From DAOUTW01 sp964523575 (lineage in GTDB: Bacteria > Zixibacteria > MSB-5A5 > GN15 > JAAZOE01), in the NCBI GenBank assembly GCA_964523575.1, contig CAZGAV010000001.1, forward strand, positions 1-64,000: a stretch of 64,000 bases of DNA. Reading direction: 5' to 3'. Below the pieces are notes generated by a model. The model saw nothing but the letters and a program-made list of their open reading frames with translations. It had not been told where the DNA came from and did not search any database. Both the position numbers and the translations under genes were made by a program. Of the stretch, positions 40,947-50,238 are shown piece by piece; the first letter of the stretch is position 1; every line of letters begins with the position of its first letter.

Positions 40947-42737
40947 ATGTTCAACCGGCGGTTGTTATGGCATGTATATCCTTATTTTTTACTGCTTCTC
41001 GTCCTGTCGCTGGCCGCCGTTACCTGGTACGCTTCCGGTTCTTTCCGCCGTTTCTCGATTGAACAGGCAGGCGAGGACCTGAAAATGAGGGGCCGACTCG
41101 CCTCCGAAGCGATTCTGCAATCGCTGAAAACCGGCGATACCGCGCTGGTCCAGCAAAGTTGTCTGCGTCTGGGACGGCTCTCTGGAACCCGATTCACTGT
41201 CATATCCACGACCGGCAAAGTGCTCGGGGACTCCGAGGAAGATCCGGCGATTATGGATAATCACGGCGATCGACCCGAAGTCATGGCTGCCTTCGATTCC
41301 GGTCGGGGGGAGGCGATTCGCTACAGTTTCACCCTGCGCCAGAACATGATCTATGTCGCTATCCCAATTGAAGATTCCGGCGCGGTGCTGGGAGTGCTCC
41401 GGCTGTCTTTGCCGATAACATCAATTGATGAAACCCTCAATACGGTTTACACTCGTGTCGCATTGGGCGGTCTGGTAGTGGCAGTACTGGCTGCCATCGT
41501 CAGCTTTTTTGTCTCCCGGCGTATCAGTCATCCCCTGGAACATATGCAGGAGGCCGCCGAAAGGTTTGCCGCCGGCGATCTGGACCACAAACTACGGGTT
41601 CCCAAAATAGAGGAATTGGGGAGTCTGGCAAGTTCGATGAATCGCATGGCGCGGCAGTTGAATGATCGGATGCAAACCGTGGTCCGCCAGCGCAATGAAC
41701 AGGAAGCGGTGCTGGCAAGTATGATCGAAGGCGTTCTGGCGGTGGACACCGAAGCCCGGCTGATAAGCGCCAACAAGGCAATGGCCGATATGTTTAACCT
41801 CTCGCCGCAACAAATTCAGGGCCGAATGCTTCATGAAATCATCCGCCACCCGGCTCTGCTCGAATTCGTCGAGAATGTTCTCCAATCCGGCCGATCGGGC
41901 GAGGCCGAAATCACCCTTTTCGAAAAAGAGGAACGATATCTCCTGGTTCATGGAGCGATTCTGAACGATGCACAAAATCAGGCTATCGGGGCTCTTTTTG
42001 TCCTTAACGATATAACCCGGATTCGCCGTCTGGAAACGGTGCGCAAGGATTTCGTGGCCAATGTTTCGCACGAATTGAAAACCCCGGTAACCTCGATCAA
42101 GGGATTTGTTGAAACCCTGCTGGATGGCGCCCTTGATGACCCGGACACGGCCCGGCGTTTTCTGGAAATAATCGCGCGGCATTCGGATCGTCTGCAGGCT
42201 ATCATTGAAGACCTTCTCAGCCTGTCCCATCTGGAGCAGGAGGCCGAAAAACCCTCCCTTGCCCTCGAGTCGGGCCGGCTCAAACATATTCTCGATGCGG
42301 CGGTCCATGCCTGCGACCTCAAGGCGACCGAAAAACATATCGATATTTCATACGACTGTCCCGATGACCTGATGGTCGGAATGAATGCCCCGCTTCTGGA
42401 ACAAGCGTTGATAAACCTGATCGACAATGCCGTCAAATACAGTCCGGAGAATAAGAAAGTGGAAGTGTCGGCGGCAGCCGAGGACGATGAAGTCGTTGTC
42501 CGAGTGATCGATTATGGTCCCGGCATCGCCGAAGAGCATCTGTCGCGGTTGTTCGAACGGTTTTATCGGGTGGACAAGGCCCGCAGCCGAAAAATGGGCG
42601 GCACCGGATTGGGGCTTTCTATCGTAAAACATATTGTTCAAATACATGGCGGTCACACGGAAGTGACCAGCGAGCCGGGTCGGGGGAGCACCTTCTCCAT
42701 TCATCTGCCCCGGTCAAATCCTGACCGTCTGACTTAA
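40947..42737 (+). CDS. phoR: Phosphate regulon sensor histidine kinase PhoR
   Basis: A 596-residue membrane kinase. TM1 is at about 8-28 and TM2 at about 168-190, flanking a periplasmic domain of about 140 residues. HAMP lies at about 190-245, PAS at 255-360 (AVDTEARLISANKAM), HisKA with the phospho-His in FVANVSHELKTPVTS, and HATPase with NLIDNAVKYS, DYGPGIAEEHL and GGTGLGLSIVK. The extended periplasmic domain differs from the minimal E. coli PhoR and resembles that of Bacillus. Its activity is normally held down by Pst-PhoU, encoded just downstream. Confidence 0.92.
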   Translation: MFNRRLLWHVYPYFLLLLVLSLAAVTWYASGSFRRFSIEQAGEDLKMRGRLASEAILQSLKTGDTALVQQSCLRLGRLSGTRFTVISTTGKVLGDSEEDPAIMDNHGDRPEVMAAFDSGRGEAIRYSFTLRQNMIYVAIPIEDSGAVLGVLRLSLPITSIDETLNTVYTRVALGGLVVAVLAAIVSFFVSRRISHPLEHMQEAAERFAAGDLDHKLRVPKIEELGSLASSMNRMARQLNDRMQTVVRQRNEQEAVLASMIEGVLAVDTEARLISANKAMADMFNLSPQQIQGRMLHEIIRHPALLEFVENVLQSGRSGEAEITLFEKEERYLLVHGAILNDAQNQAIGALFVLNDITRIRRLETVRKDFVANVSHELKTPVTSIKGFVETLLDGALDDPDTARRFLEIIARHSDRLQAIIEDLLSLSHLEQEAEKPSLALESGRLKHILDAAVHACDLKATEKHIDISYDCPDDLMVGMNAPLLEQALINLIDNAVKYSPENKKVEVSAAAEDDEVVVRVIDYGPGIAEEHLSRLFERFYRVDKARSRKMGGTGLGLSIVKHIVQIHGGHTEVTSEPGRGSTFSIHLPRSNPDRLT

Positions 42738-42862
42738 AACATTATATAACAATGACATCACTGGCGGGGGAAGGCCCCCTCGAATCACTTGGACGACCGG
42801 AATATCAAAAACAGGCAGGGAATATTTTGGAATCTCATATGAACTATATCAGATGCTAATAA

Positions 42863-42895
42863 TTTTCTAACAATCGGGATGTTCTATAGCATAAT
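42863..42895 (+). promoter_or_regulatory. Candidate pstS promoter with possible Pho box
   Basis: CTAACA (42867-42872) in the -35 position, 17 bp, then CATAAT (42890-42895). The -35 is a poor match to consensus, as expected of an activator-dependent promoter. The surrounding TTTTCTAACAA (42863-42873) is nearly repeated before phoB (40197-40208), so it may be part of a PhoB site. The spacing to the pstS start is 37 bp. Confidence 0.45.
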
Positions 42896-42932
42896 AAAAC
42901 GTGGTCTATTTTTAAGGAAGGAGTAAGGAGAA

Positions 42933-43802
42933 ATGAAGAAAACCCTGGGACTGATTGCGGCAGTGCTGACCGGTTTGGCCATGATCATGGCTTTGCCGCT
43001 GGTCAGCGCGAACGGCGCCAAAGCGGCCGGGAATTATGTGACCATCAAGGGTTCGGATACGATGGTGCACTTGGTGTCCAGCTGGGCCGAGGCTTTCATG
43101 AATGCTCACAAGGATAGTGAAATTTCGGTCACCGGCGGCGGTTCCGGAACCGGTATTGCCGCCATGATTAACGGCACCACCGATATCTGCGCCGCCTCGC
43201 GAAAAATGAAGCCCAAAGAAATTACCATGGCTGAACAAAAGGGCATCGAACCGATGGAACATATCGTGGCCCGCGACGGCATTGCCATTGTCGTCAACCC
43301 CGAAAATCCCGTCAGCGTGATGACGGTGGAACAGATCGGAAAGATCTATACCGGCGCCTACACCAATTGGAATCAGGTGGGCGGTCCCGACAAGCCGATT
43401 ATGGTTCTCTCGCGTGAGTCGAGTTCCGGCACCTATGTCTTTTTCCAGGAGCATGTCCTCCAGAAAAAGGATTACACGACCAGAGCGCGCCTGTTGCCGG
43501 CAACTTCCGCCATTATTCAGGCGGTTTCCAGCGATGCCTGGTCGATCGGTTATGTCGGCCTCGGTTACGCGGCTGACGCCGGCGATAAGGTCAAGATGAT
43601 TCCCGTCAAGGAAAATGCCGAGGCCCCGGCCATCGCCCCGTCGGAGGCGACTGTCAGTTCGGGCGAATATTCCATCGCTCGGCCCCTGCAACTCTACACC
43701 AAGGGTGAACCGACCGGCGTATCGAAAGATTTTATCGACTTTTGTTTGTCGAAGGAAGGCCAGAAAATCGTAGTCGAAACCGGCTATGTTCCGGTTAAGT
43801 AA
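42933..43802 (+). CDS. pstS: Phosphate-binding periplasmic protein PstS
   Basis: A 289-residue exported protein with a signal peptide (about 1-25, GLIAAVLTGLAMIMALPLVSA). The mature part begins with the phosphate-binding IKGSDTMVHLV, followed by TGGGSGTGIAAMINGTTDICAASR and SRESSSGTYVFF, all PstS ligand-binding loops. It delivers phosphate to PstCA. AAGGAG precedes the ATG; pstC starts 3 bp after the stop. Confidence 0.94.
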   Translation: MKKTLGLIAAVLTGLAMIMALPLVSANGAKAAGNYVTIKGSDTMVHLVSSWAEAFMNAHKDSEISVTGGGSGTGIAAMINGTTDICAASRKMKPKEITMAEQKGIEPMEHIVARDGIAIVVNPENPVSVMTVEQIGKIYTGAYTNWNQVGGPDKPIMVLSRESSSGTYVFFQEHVLQKKDYTTRARLLPATSAIIQAVSSDAWSIGYVGLGYAADAGDKVKMIPVKENAEAPAIAPSEATVSSGEYSIARPLQLYTKGEPTGVSKDFIDFCLSKEGQKIVVETGYVPVK

Positions 43803-43805
43803 ATC

Positions 43806-44678
43806 ATGAAGCCGAGATGGAAAGAAAAAGGGATCAAGATCTTTTTCACGAGCGCGGCTTCCACGGCGATACTGATTGTTGCTCTGATTTTTCTCTTTCT
43901 GGGAAATGAAGCGGCCCCGTTTGTGAAAGCACCGGGGCTTTCAGAGCTGTTAGGTTCGAGATGGATGCCGGTCTCGTTCGAAAAGGAATCTTTCGGACTC
44001 CTCCCGTTAATCACGGGATCCCTGCTGGTGACGTTCCTGGCGACGATTATCGCCGTACCGTTCGGGGTTTGCGGAGCGGTGTATATTTCGGAAGTGGCCA
44101 GCGCCGCGGAACGGGAAATTTTTAAACCATTCATCGAACTGCTGGCCGGTATTCCCTCGGTGGTGATCGGATTTTTCGGCCTGGTGGTTCTGGCGCCGAT
44201 TGTCAAAGAAGTCTTTCATCTCTATTCCGGCCTGACGGCTCTAACCGGCGCCCTTCTTCTGGCGCTGATGGCCATACCGACCATTATTTCGATTTCGGAG
44301 GACGCCATCACCAGCGTCCCCAAATCATACAAAGAAGCCTCGGCCGCTCTGGGCGCCAGCAAACTCCAGACAATTTGGAAAGTAACCGTCCCGGCGGCTC
44401 TTTCTGGTATAATCGCGGCCATCATGCTGGGCATGGGCCGAGTGATTGGAGAAACGATGGCGGTTATGATGGTCACCGGCAATGCCGCTATTATCACGGC
44501 TTCGCCGGTGGAATCGGTGCGGACCATGACGGCCACGATTGCCGCTGAAATGGGCGAGGTGCCGTTCGGGAGCGATCATTATCGGGCTTTGTTCTGGGTC
44601 GGGATCGTCTTGCTGATGGCGACTTTTACGCTCAACATGGTTTCGCATCGGGTGTTAAAAAAGTATCAGGATAAATAA
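43806..44678 (+). CDS. pstC: Phosphate ABC transporter permease PstC
   Basis: A 290-residue inner-membrane permease with six predicted membrane segments and the EAA-type loop (YKEASAALGASKLQTIWKVTVPAALSGI) that contacts PstB. IELLAGIPSVVIGFFGL is typical of Pst permeases. It overlaps the pstA start by one base. Confidence 0.93.
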   Translation: MKPRWKEKGIKIFFTSAASTAILIVALIFLFLGNEAAPFVKAPGLSELLGSRWMPVSFEKESFGLLPLITGSLLVTFLATIIAVPFGVCGAVYISEVASAAEREIFKPFIELLAGIPSVVIGFFGLVVLAPIVKEVFHLYSGLTALTGALLLALMAIPTIISISEDAITSVPKSYKEASAALGASKLQTIWKVTVPAALSGIIAAIMLGMGRVIGETMAVMMVTGNAAIITASPVESVRTMTATIAAEMGEVPFGSDHYRALFWVGIVLLMATFTLNMVSHRVLKKYQDK

Positions 44679-45529
44679 TGAGATCCCGGCCTTCACAAAT
44701 AGCTATTTACTGGATGATGCGCGCTTTTACGTATTTCATCGTTCTGGTTATCGCCTATATCATCCTCGATATTGTCTGGCATGGGCTGCCGGTCATAAAC
44801 TGGGAATTCCTCACTGGCTTTCCCCGCAAAAGCGGAGCCGAAGGCGGAATCTTCCCGGCCATTGTGGGTACCATCCTGCTGGTCACCGGGACCATCGCCG
44901 TTGCTTTGCCATTGGGCATGGCCAGCGCCATCTACCTTTCGGAATATGCCAAAAGGGGAAGGTTCACCGAGATTTTACGCATGGCGATTATGACCTTGGC
45001 CGGCGTGCCGTCCATTGTCTTCGGGCTGTTCGGCCTGGGATTATTCGTCCTCTTCCTTCACTTCGGGGCCTCCATCATCGCCGGTGCTTTGACGCTGGCC
45101 TGCATGGTTTTGCCGACTATCATCGTCTCCAGCGAGGAGGCTCTGCAGGCGGTGCCCCGATCCCTGCGTGAAGGAAGTCTGGCTCTGGGAGCGACAAAAT
45201 GGGAAACAATTCGGAAAAACGTACTGCCCTATGCGGTGCCGGGCATGATGACCGGATCGATCCTGGGCATCGGGCGGGCGGCCGGCGAGACGGCTCCGAT
45301 TCTTCTGACGGTGGCCGCCTTCTATCTGCCACGACTGCCGAGATCGATTTTCGATCAGGTTATGGCTTTGCCGTATCACCTGTACGTATTGGCGACTCAG
45401 CATCCGGACGCGGCGGCGGTGCGTCCGATGCAGTACGGCACAGCGCTGGTGCTTTTGATGCTGGTATTGACCGTCAACATGGCGGCGGTGCTGATTCGAT
45501 CACGTTTGAGAAGGAAAAACCGATGGTAG
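44678..45529 (+). CDS. pstA: Phosphate ABC transporter permease PstA
   Basis: A 283-residue permease partner of PstC with about six membrane segments. It has TLAGVPSIVFGLFGLGLF and the EAA loop LREGSLALGATKWETIRKNVLPYAVPGM. Its stop overlaps the pstB start by 7 bp, so the two are translationally coupled. Confidence 0.93.
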   Translation: MRSRPSQIAIYWMMRAFTYFIVLVIAYIILDIVWHGLPVINWEFLTGFPRKSGAEGGIFPAIVGTILLVTGTIAVALPLGMASAIYLSEYAKRGRFTEILRMAIMTLAGVPSIVFGLFGLGLFVLFLHFGASIIAGALTLACMVLPTIIVSSEEALQAVPRSLREGSLALGATKWETIRKNVLPYAVPGMMTGSILGIGRAAGETAPILLTVAAFYLPRLPRSIFDQVMALPYHLYVLATQHPDAAAVRPMQYGTALVLLMLVLTVNMAAVLIRSRLRRKNRW

Positions 45530-46308
45530 GGGCGGCGGTGACCGGCGTCAAAACGGAGCCGAAAGTCCGGGCCCGGAATGTCAATTTCCACTATGGCCCC
45601 GTTCAGGCTTTGTTCGACATCAATATGGAAATACCGCCCCGGCAGGTCACGGCTCTCATCGGACCGTCGGGTTGCGGGAAATCGACTTTTCTGCGGACTC
45701 TCAATCGCATGAACGATATCATTGACGGCACTCGGTTGGAGGGCCAGGTTTTGATCGACGGCCAGGATATTTATGGGGGCAACGTCGATGTCGTTTCCCT
45801 GCGCAAAAAAGTCGGGATGGTTTTCCAGAAATCCAACCCCTTCCCCAAGTCGATTTTCGATAATATCGCCTATGGGCCGCGGCTACATGGCATTACCAAA
45901 AAAGACGAGCTGACTGAAATCGTCGAACGCAGTTTGAAACGGTCAGCTTTGTGGGATGAGGTCAGAGACCGTCTGCACAAAAGCGCTCTCGACTTATCGG
46001 GCGGCCAGCAACAGCGTATGTGTATCGCACGGGCGCTGGCTGTGGAACCGCAAATTCTTCTGCTGGACGAACCGGCCTCGGCTCTGGATCCGCGCTCAAC
46101 GGCGCGGGTCGAAGAATTGATCACCGAATTGCGCAAGGATTTGACCATTATTATCGTGACGCATAATATGCAACAGGCGGGTCGTATTTCGGATTATACC
46201 AGTTTCTTTTTTGAAGGACGGCAAGTCGAATTCGGCCCGACCCAAAAGATTTTTACGGCGCCCCGCGAAAAACAAACCGAAGACTATATCACCGGGCGTT
46301 TCGGATAA
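45523..46308 (+). CDS. pstB: Phosphate ABC transporter ATP-binding protein PstB
   Basis: A 261-residue ATPase. Walker A GPSGCGKSTFLRTLNRMND (the RTLNRMND extension marks PstB), QKSNPFPKSIFDNIAYGPR, signature LSGGQQQRMCIARAL, Walker B ILLLDEPASALDP and switch His in VTHNMQQAGRISD. I start at ATG 45523, where GAGAAGGA lies upstream, because the open frame further back is antisense-like sequence within pstA. Confidence 0.95.
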   Translation: MVGAAVTGVKTEPKVRARNVNFHYGPVQALFDINMEIPPRQVTALIGPSGCGKSTFLRTLNRMNDIIDGTRLEGQVLIDGQDIYGGNVDVVSLRKKVGMVFQKSNPFPKSIFDNIAYGPRLHGITKKDELTEIVERSLKRSALWDEVRDRLHKSALDLSGGQQQRMCIARALAVEPQILLLDEPASALDPRSTARVEELITELRKDLTIIIVTHNMQQAGRISDYTSFFFEGRQVEFGPTQKIFTAPREKQTEDYITGRFG

Positions 46309-46320
46309 GGATAACCGTCT

Positions 46321-47022
46321 ATGTCAGTTCATTTACATCGAGAAATCGAAAACCTGAAAAAGTCGATCCTGACGCTGGGAGCGACGGTCGAAGAACGCCT
46401 GCGCGAGGCAGTTTCGGCGGTCATTAACCGCAATCGGGAACGGGCCGAGAAGGTCATCGAATCGGACAGTGAAATCGACCGCATCGAAGTCCGCATCGAA
46501 GAAGAATGTCTCAAGATTCTGGCCTTATATCAGCCGGTGGCGGTCGATTTGCGTTTTATCGTCGCAATTCTAAAGATAAACAACGACCTCGAACGGATCG
46601 GCGATCTGGCCGCCAATATCGCCAAAACCGGGGCCTTTCTGGCCTCGGAACCGCAGTCATGCGGCCTTTTCCATATCACGGATATGGCCGGGAAGACGCA
46701 AACCATGTTGGCCGATAGTCTCGACGCCCTGGTCAATGCCGATGCTTCTCTGGCTCATAAGGTTTGCGCCGACGATGATGTCGTCGATGATTTTCTGCGC
46801 GACACTTATACCCTCGTTTGGGACGGCATCCTGGCCGATCCCGGGATGATGCGCTGTGCCTCGCGTCATCTCGATGTCTCCCGTCACCTCGAACGTATCG
46901 CCGACCTGGCCACCAACATCGCCGAGGATGTCATCTATATGATAGAAGGTCAGATAATCCGCCATCCCGGCATTACTCTTCCCACGCCCGACGACGAAGA
47001 TGCCGGCGAAAATTCCGATTGA
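46321..47022 (+). CDS. phoU: Phosphate transport regulator PhoU
   Basis: A 233-residue all-helical protein of two PhoU repeats. Each repeat carries the metal-binding E/DxxxD-type motif: VIESDSEIDRIEVRIEEE with KINNDLERIGDLAANIAK in the first half, and CADDDVVDDF with HLERIADLATNIAEDVIY in the second. It links PstSCAB occupancy to PhoR. It is the last gene of the phosphate operon. Confidence 0.94.
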   Translation: MSVHLHREIENLKKSILTLGATVEERLREAVSAVINRNRERAEKVIESDSEIDRIEVRIEEECLKILALYQPVAVDLRFIVAILKINNDLERIGDLAANIAKTGAFLASEPQSCGLFHITDMAGKTQTMLADSLDALVNADASLAHKVCADDDVVDDFLRDTYTLVWDGILADPGMMRCASRHLDVSRHLERIADLATNIAEDVIYMIEGQIIRHPGITLPTPDDEDAGENSD

Positions 47023-47046
47023 AGGCTCAATTACCACAATAAAATA

Positions 47047-47069
47047 CCCCCGGACCTGATATCCGGGGG
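47047..47069 (-). terminator. Terminator between convergent phoU and the MscS-type gene
   Basis: CCCCCGGA (47047-47054) pairs with TCCGGGGG (47062-47069). The T-rich side (TATTTTATT) is on the minus strand, so it best serves the MscS-type gene, though it lies 183 bp past that stop; it may also stop plus-strand transcripts 25 bp after phoU. Confidence 0.6.
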
Positions 47070-47252
47070 CGAAGACTTAATGTGTATGTCGTGTAAGATG
47101 GGCGGGGCTTGTCGCTTCAAGCGGCGGAAACGGTCCTATTGCATTTCCTCCTCTCCATCCTACACAATAAATATCATCCCAAATCGGTTTTTTGTCAAGC
47201 GATATCAGGCCCAATACAATAAAAATTCTGGTATTGAAGCGGCCGGCCGGGC

Positions 47253-48512
47253 TCAAGCGCCGTCGTCGCATCCCGAAGACGCTTGACCAAGGGCGCGGAA
47301 ATCATTGCCGGTCGGTTGCTGAAAAACCCGTAAATCGAACATCGGAATGACGGCCAGAATGTGATCGAAAATATCGGCCTGAATTGCTTCATAATTGGCC
47401 CATACCTGATCATTGCTAAATACATATATTTCAATAGGTAAACCATGGTCGCCCGGGTCCAGCTGGCGTACCAGAAAAGTCATCTCCTGATGGATTTTGG
47501 GATGATGGCGCAGGTAGGCGGCGACATAAGCCCGAAAGGTTCCGATATTGGTCAGGTTGCGGCCGTTAATCAACTCCGATGTGTCCGCTTTATTATCCGC
47601 ATTGTACTTCGCGATTTCGGTCACCTTGGAATCGATATACTCCTTCAACAGCTGGAATTTCCGATATCGGTCCAGCATCGCCGGCGAACAGAATCTTATG
47701 CTGGTCATATCGATATTGAGGGCGCGTCTGATACGCCGCCCGCCGGAATCGGCCATACCTCGCCAGTTCTTGAAGGAATCGGAAATGAGGGCATAGGTGG
47801 GAACGGTCGATATCGTTTTATCCCAGTTCTGGACCTTGATCGTGTGAAGGGTAATGTCGATGACGTCGCCGTCGGCGCCGTACTTCGGCATTTCGATCCA
47901 GTCTCCGATACGGACCATATCATTGACCGAAAGCTCGACGCTGGCCACCAACCCCAAAATGGAGTCCTTGAAAATCAGCAGGATCACGGCCGTCATGGCG
48001 CCGAGGCCGCTGAGTAATGGCCAGGGCGATTGACCCAGCAAGGTCGAAATAACGAAAATTCCAACGAAGACGGAAATGATGACCATGGCCAGCTGGGTGT
48101 AACCCTTAATCGGCCGCTCGCGGGAAACCTCATAAGTGTTATAAATATCGACAATGGCATTGAAGAAAGCGTTAAGCGCGACCAGCCCGGTCAGGACCAT
48201 GTAGGCCATCGCCAGCCTTTGAATCAGGTGCTGGATCGGCGGGAAGAGGTCAGCGGCGGCGTAAAAGACGACAGCCGGGGCCAGGTGGGAAAGGCGCGTG
48301 AAGACGTTGCGGCGGAGCATGGCGTCGTCCCAGGTCGTCCGGGTCTTACGGACGAACAGAGAAACGCCGACCAGAAGGAATTTTTTGGCGATATAATTGG
48401 CCAGAAAGGCCAGCACGATTATGGCCAGAGCCGCTCCGGCCCAACTGAAATAGTCGGCCAGCCGGGCATTGAAGCCCTGAGAGATAAGCCATTGTTCCAA
48501 AGCGTCAATCAT
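47253..48512 (-). CDS. Mechanosensitive channel, MscS family (YbdG/MscM-like)
   Basis: A 419-residue protein with about five membrane segments in the first 190 residues, ending in the pore region (LLSGLGAMTAVILLIFKDSILGLVASVEL). The MscS beta-domain has MVRIGDWIEMPKYGADGDVIDITLHTIKVQNWDKTISTVP, broken here by its DGDV turn. It is followed by a C-terminal vestibule. Length and sequence around NWRGM fit the YbdG/miniconductance group. The start at 48512 (MIDALEQ) has GAGG nine bases upstream; two other in-frame starts exist just before it. Confidence 0.88.
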   Translation of the reverse strand: MIDALEQWLISQGFNARLADYFSWAGAALAIIVLAFLANYIAKKFLLVGVSLFVRKTRTTWDDAMLRRNVFTRLSHLAPAVVFYAAADLFPPIQHLIQRLAMAYMVLTGLVALNAFFNAIVDIYNTYEVSRERPIKGYTQLAMVIISVFVGIFVISTLLGQSPWPLLSGLGAMTAVILLIFKDSILGLVASVELSVNDMVRIGDWIEMPKYGADGDVIDITLHTIKVQNWDKTISTVPTYALISDSFKNWRGMADSGGRRIRRALNIDMTSIRFCSPAMLDRYRKFQLLKEYIDSKVTEIAKYNADNKADTSELINGRNLTNIGTFRAYVAAYLRHHPKIHQEMTFLVRQLDPGDHGLPIEIYVFSNDQVWANYEAIQADIFDHILAVIPMFDLRVFQQPTGNDFRALGQASSGCDDGA

Positions 48513-48678
48513 CGCTACCATCCTCAATCGTTTTCCAGTCCTTAGAATAATTATAATAGGCACGCGGCCCGCTTATGGCAACCGCTAATTTATACGACAA
48601 TTATATCATCCTCCCCTTGATCCCCGGCGGCATTGATGTAAATTATAAAAACGAAACGGAATTGAAACGGAGGGTTGA

Positions 48679-49512
48679 ATGAGCGGCATTGTCTTTTTCA
48701 AAACCAACAAGCTTGATGATTTAAAGAAATTCTATATCGATAAAATCGGTTGCGCTCCGTGGATGGAGCAGGCCGACTGCGCCCTGTTTCGTCACGGAAA
48801 TTTCATTTTCGGTTTTTGCCGACGGGACGAGGTCGATATCGGCGGCATCATTACCTTTTTCTATGAAACCAGAGAAGCCGTTGACCGGATGTTTGCCGGC
48901 CTGGCCGATATCGCTCTGGATCGGCCGAAATTCAACGATAAATACGCCATTTACCATTTCTTCGCGCGCGATCCGGAGGGCCGGATGGTGGAGTTTCAGT
49001 CCTTCGACCATCACCTTGACAGCCATTTCATGGCCGACGAATTAATGCGGACTCGCCGCAGTATCAGAAAATATGAACCGACGGCGCCCCCTGCGGAGGT
49101 GATCGAAAAATTATTCGAATTGTGCCGTTTCGCTCCAACCTCCATGAATGCGCAGTCATATTATTTCAAAATCATCGATGACCGGTCGATACTCGAGAAT
49201 TTGGCCCAAATCAGAGAAAAGGGGAGTCTGCCGATCGGCAACGCGCCGATGGCGGTGGCCATTTGCTCCGATCCCGGCCTGTCGCGGCGGCATATACAGG
49301 ACGGCTGTATCGCCGCCTACCATTTTCTTTTGGCGGCCTGGTCGTTGGGGTTGGGCACCTGCTGGATTGCGGCTATGGATCGGGATGAGGTAAGAGAGAT
49401 GCTGAATATCCCCCGGGACCACTATATCGCCACCATAACTCCGCTGGGGTATCCGATCCGGAGAGATAAGGAAACGCCGGAACGCCGGGAGGCGGCCTGG
49501 TTTTTGCGGTAA
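48679..49512 (+). CDS. VOC domain-nitroreductase fusion protein
   Basis: A 277-residue two-domain protein. Residues about 1-115 (SGIVFFKTNKLDDLKKFYIDK; FFARDPEGRMVEFQSF) form a glyoxalase/bleomycin-resistance (VOC) unit. Residues about 120-277 are a nitroreductase-fold FMN domain: RTRRSIRKYEPTAPP, FAPTSMNAQSYYFKI, AYHFLLAAWSLGLGTCWIAA and TPLGYPIR. The nitroreductase part is compact. A reductase acting on a substrate positioned by the VOC domain is conceivable; the real substrate is unknown. It is divergent from the MscS-type gene. Confidence 0.87.
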   Translation: MSGIVFFKTNKLDDLKKFYIDKIGCAPWMEQADCALFRHGNFIFGFCRRDEVDIGGIITFFYETREAVDRMFAGLADIALDRPKFNDKYAIYHFFARDPEGRMVEFQSFDHHLDSHFMADELMRTRRSIRKYEPTAPPAEVIEKLFELCRFAPTSMNAQSYYFKIIDDRSILENLAQIREKGSLPIGNAPMAVAICSDPGLSRRHIQDGCIAAYHFLLAAWSLGLGTCWIAAMDRDEVREMLNIPRDHYIATITPLGYPIRRDKETPERREAAWFLR

Positions 49513-49548
49513 ATCTGACAGCAACAAAGATATCGAGCAAATATATAA

Positions 49549-49601
49549 AGCCCGGCGATGCCGATGTCAAACGAGATGTATCTCCTTGGCATCACCGGGC
49601 T
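49549..49601. terminator. Bidirectional terminator between convergent genes
   Basis: AGCCCGGCGATGCC (49549-49562) pairs with GGCATCACCGGGCT (49588-49601), 14 positions with one mismatch and a 25-nt loop. AT-rich tracts follow on both strands (CGTAAAATTTATTA on plus; TTTATATATTTG on minus). Confidence 0.7.
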
Positions 49602-49642
49602 CGTAAAATTTATTATCGGCGGCCGGATTGACCGGCGTTTTT

Positions 49643-50227
49643 TTAGTTATAGCTCGAAGGTTGCTTAACGAGGCCTTCGCGGGTGACCGATTTCCAGAGC
49701 TCTTCCTGCAATTGTCGGCGTCCCTCTCCCAATTTCGCCTTCAGAGTCCCGATATTGGTTTCGGTGATCTCGGCTATTTCCTGATATGAGAAACCCTCGA
49801 CGAAAGATAAAATGACAACCAGCCGCAAGTCGAATGGCAAATTCTCGATGGCCGTTCTTAACATCTCGTCACCGACCATGTGGCACATATTCTCCGCCGG
49901 ATGACCTTCGGCGAAACGGATCAGCTGGCTTTCATCCAGCGTATCACCGTCGGGAAAGACCGCAACCGCCGGCTCCGTAAACTGGTTCCGGGAATTTTTA
50001 TATTCATGGAGAAGGCCGGCCAGAGCGCGAAAAAGACGAGTGCGATAGCCTTCGGCGCGTTTGGAATCTCCCCAGAGGCAATAAGCCCGGAGATAGGTTT
50101 CCTGGATGAGATTATCGGCCGTGCGCTTGTCGCCCGTCATGTATAATGCAGCCCGCAGAAGCGACTCCAGATGGATCATCGATTCCCGCATGAAGAGGTT
50201 TCTGCCGGCATTCGATTTTTTACCCAT
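49643..50227 (-). CDS. ECF-type RNA polymerase sigma factor
   Basis: A 194-residue sigma-70-family protein. Region 2 (LLRAALYMTGDKRTADNLIQETYLRAYCLW) is at about 25-55, and region 4 at about 130-185 (LPFDLRLVVILSFVEGFSYQEIAEITETN, broken here, then GTLKAKLGEGRRQLQ) carries the promoter-binding helix-turn-helix. Regions 1.1 and 3 are absent, as in ECF factors. No anti-sigma gene is next to it. It is 11 bp downstream of an ArsC/Spx-like gene in the same operon. GAGAGGA precedes the ATG. Confidence 0.88.
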   Translation of the reverse strand: MGKKSNAGRNLFMRESMIHLESLLRAALYMTGDKRTADNLIQETYLRAYCLWGDSKRAEGYRTRLFRALAGLLHEYKNSRNQFTEPAVAVFPDGDTLDESQLIRFAEGHPAENMCHMVGDEMLRTAIENLPFDLRLVVILSFVEGFSYQEIAEITETNIGTLKAKLGEGRRQLQEELWKSVTREGLVKQPSSYN

Positions 50228-50238
50228 ATAATCCTCTC

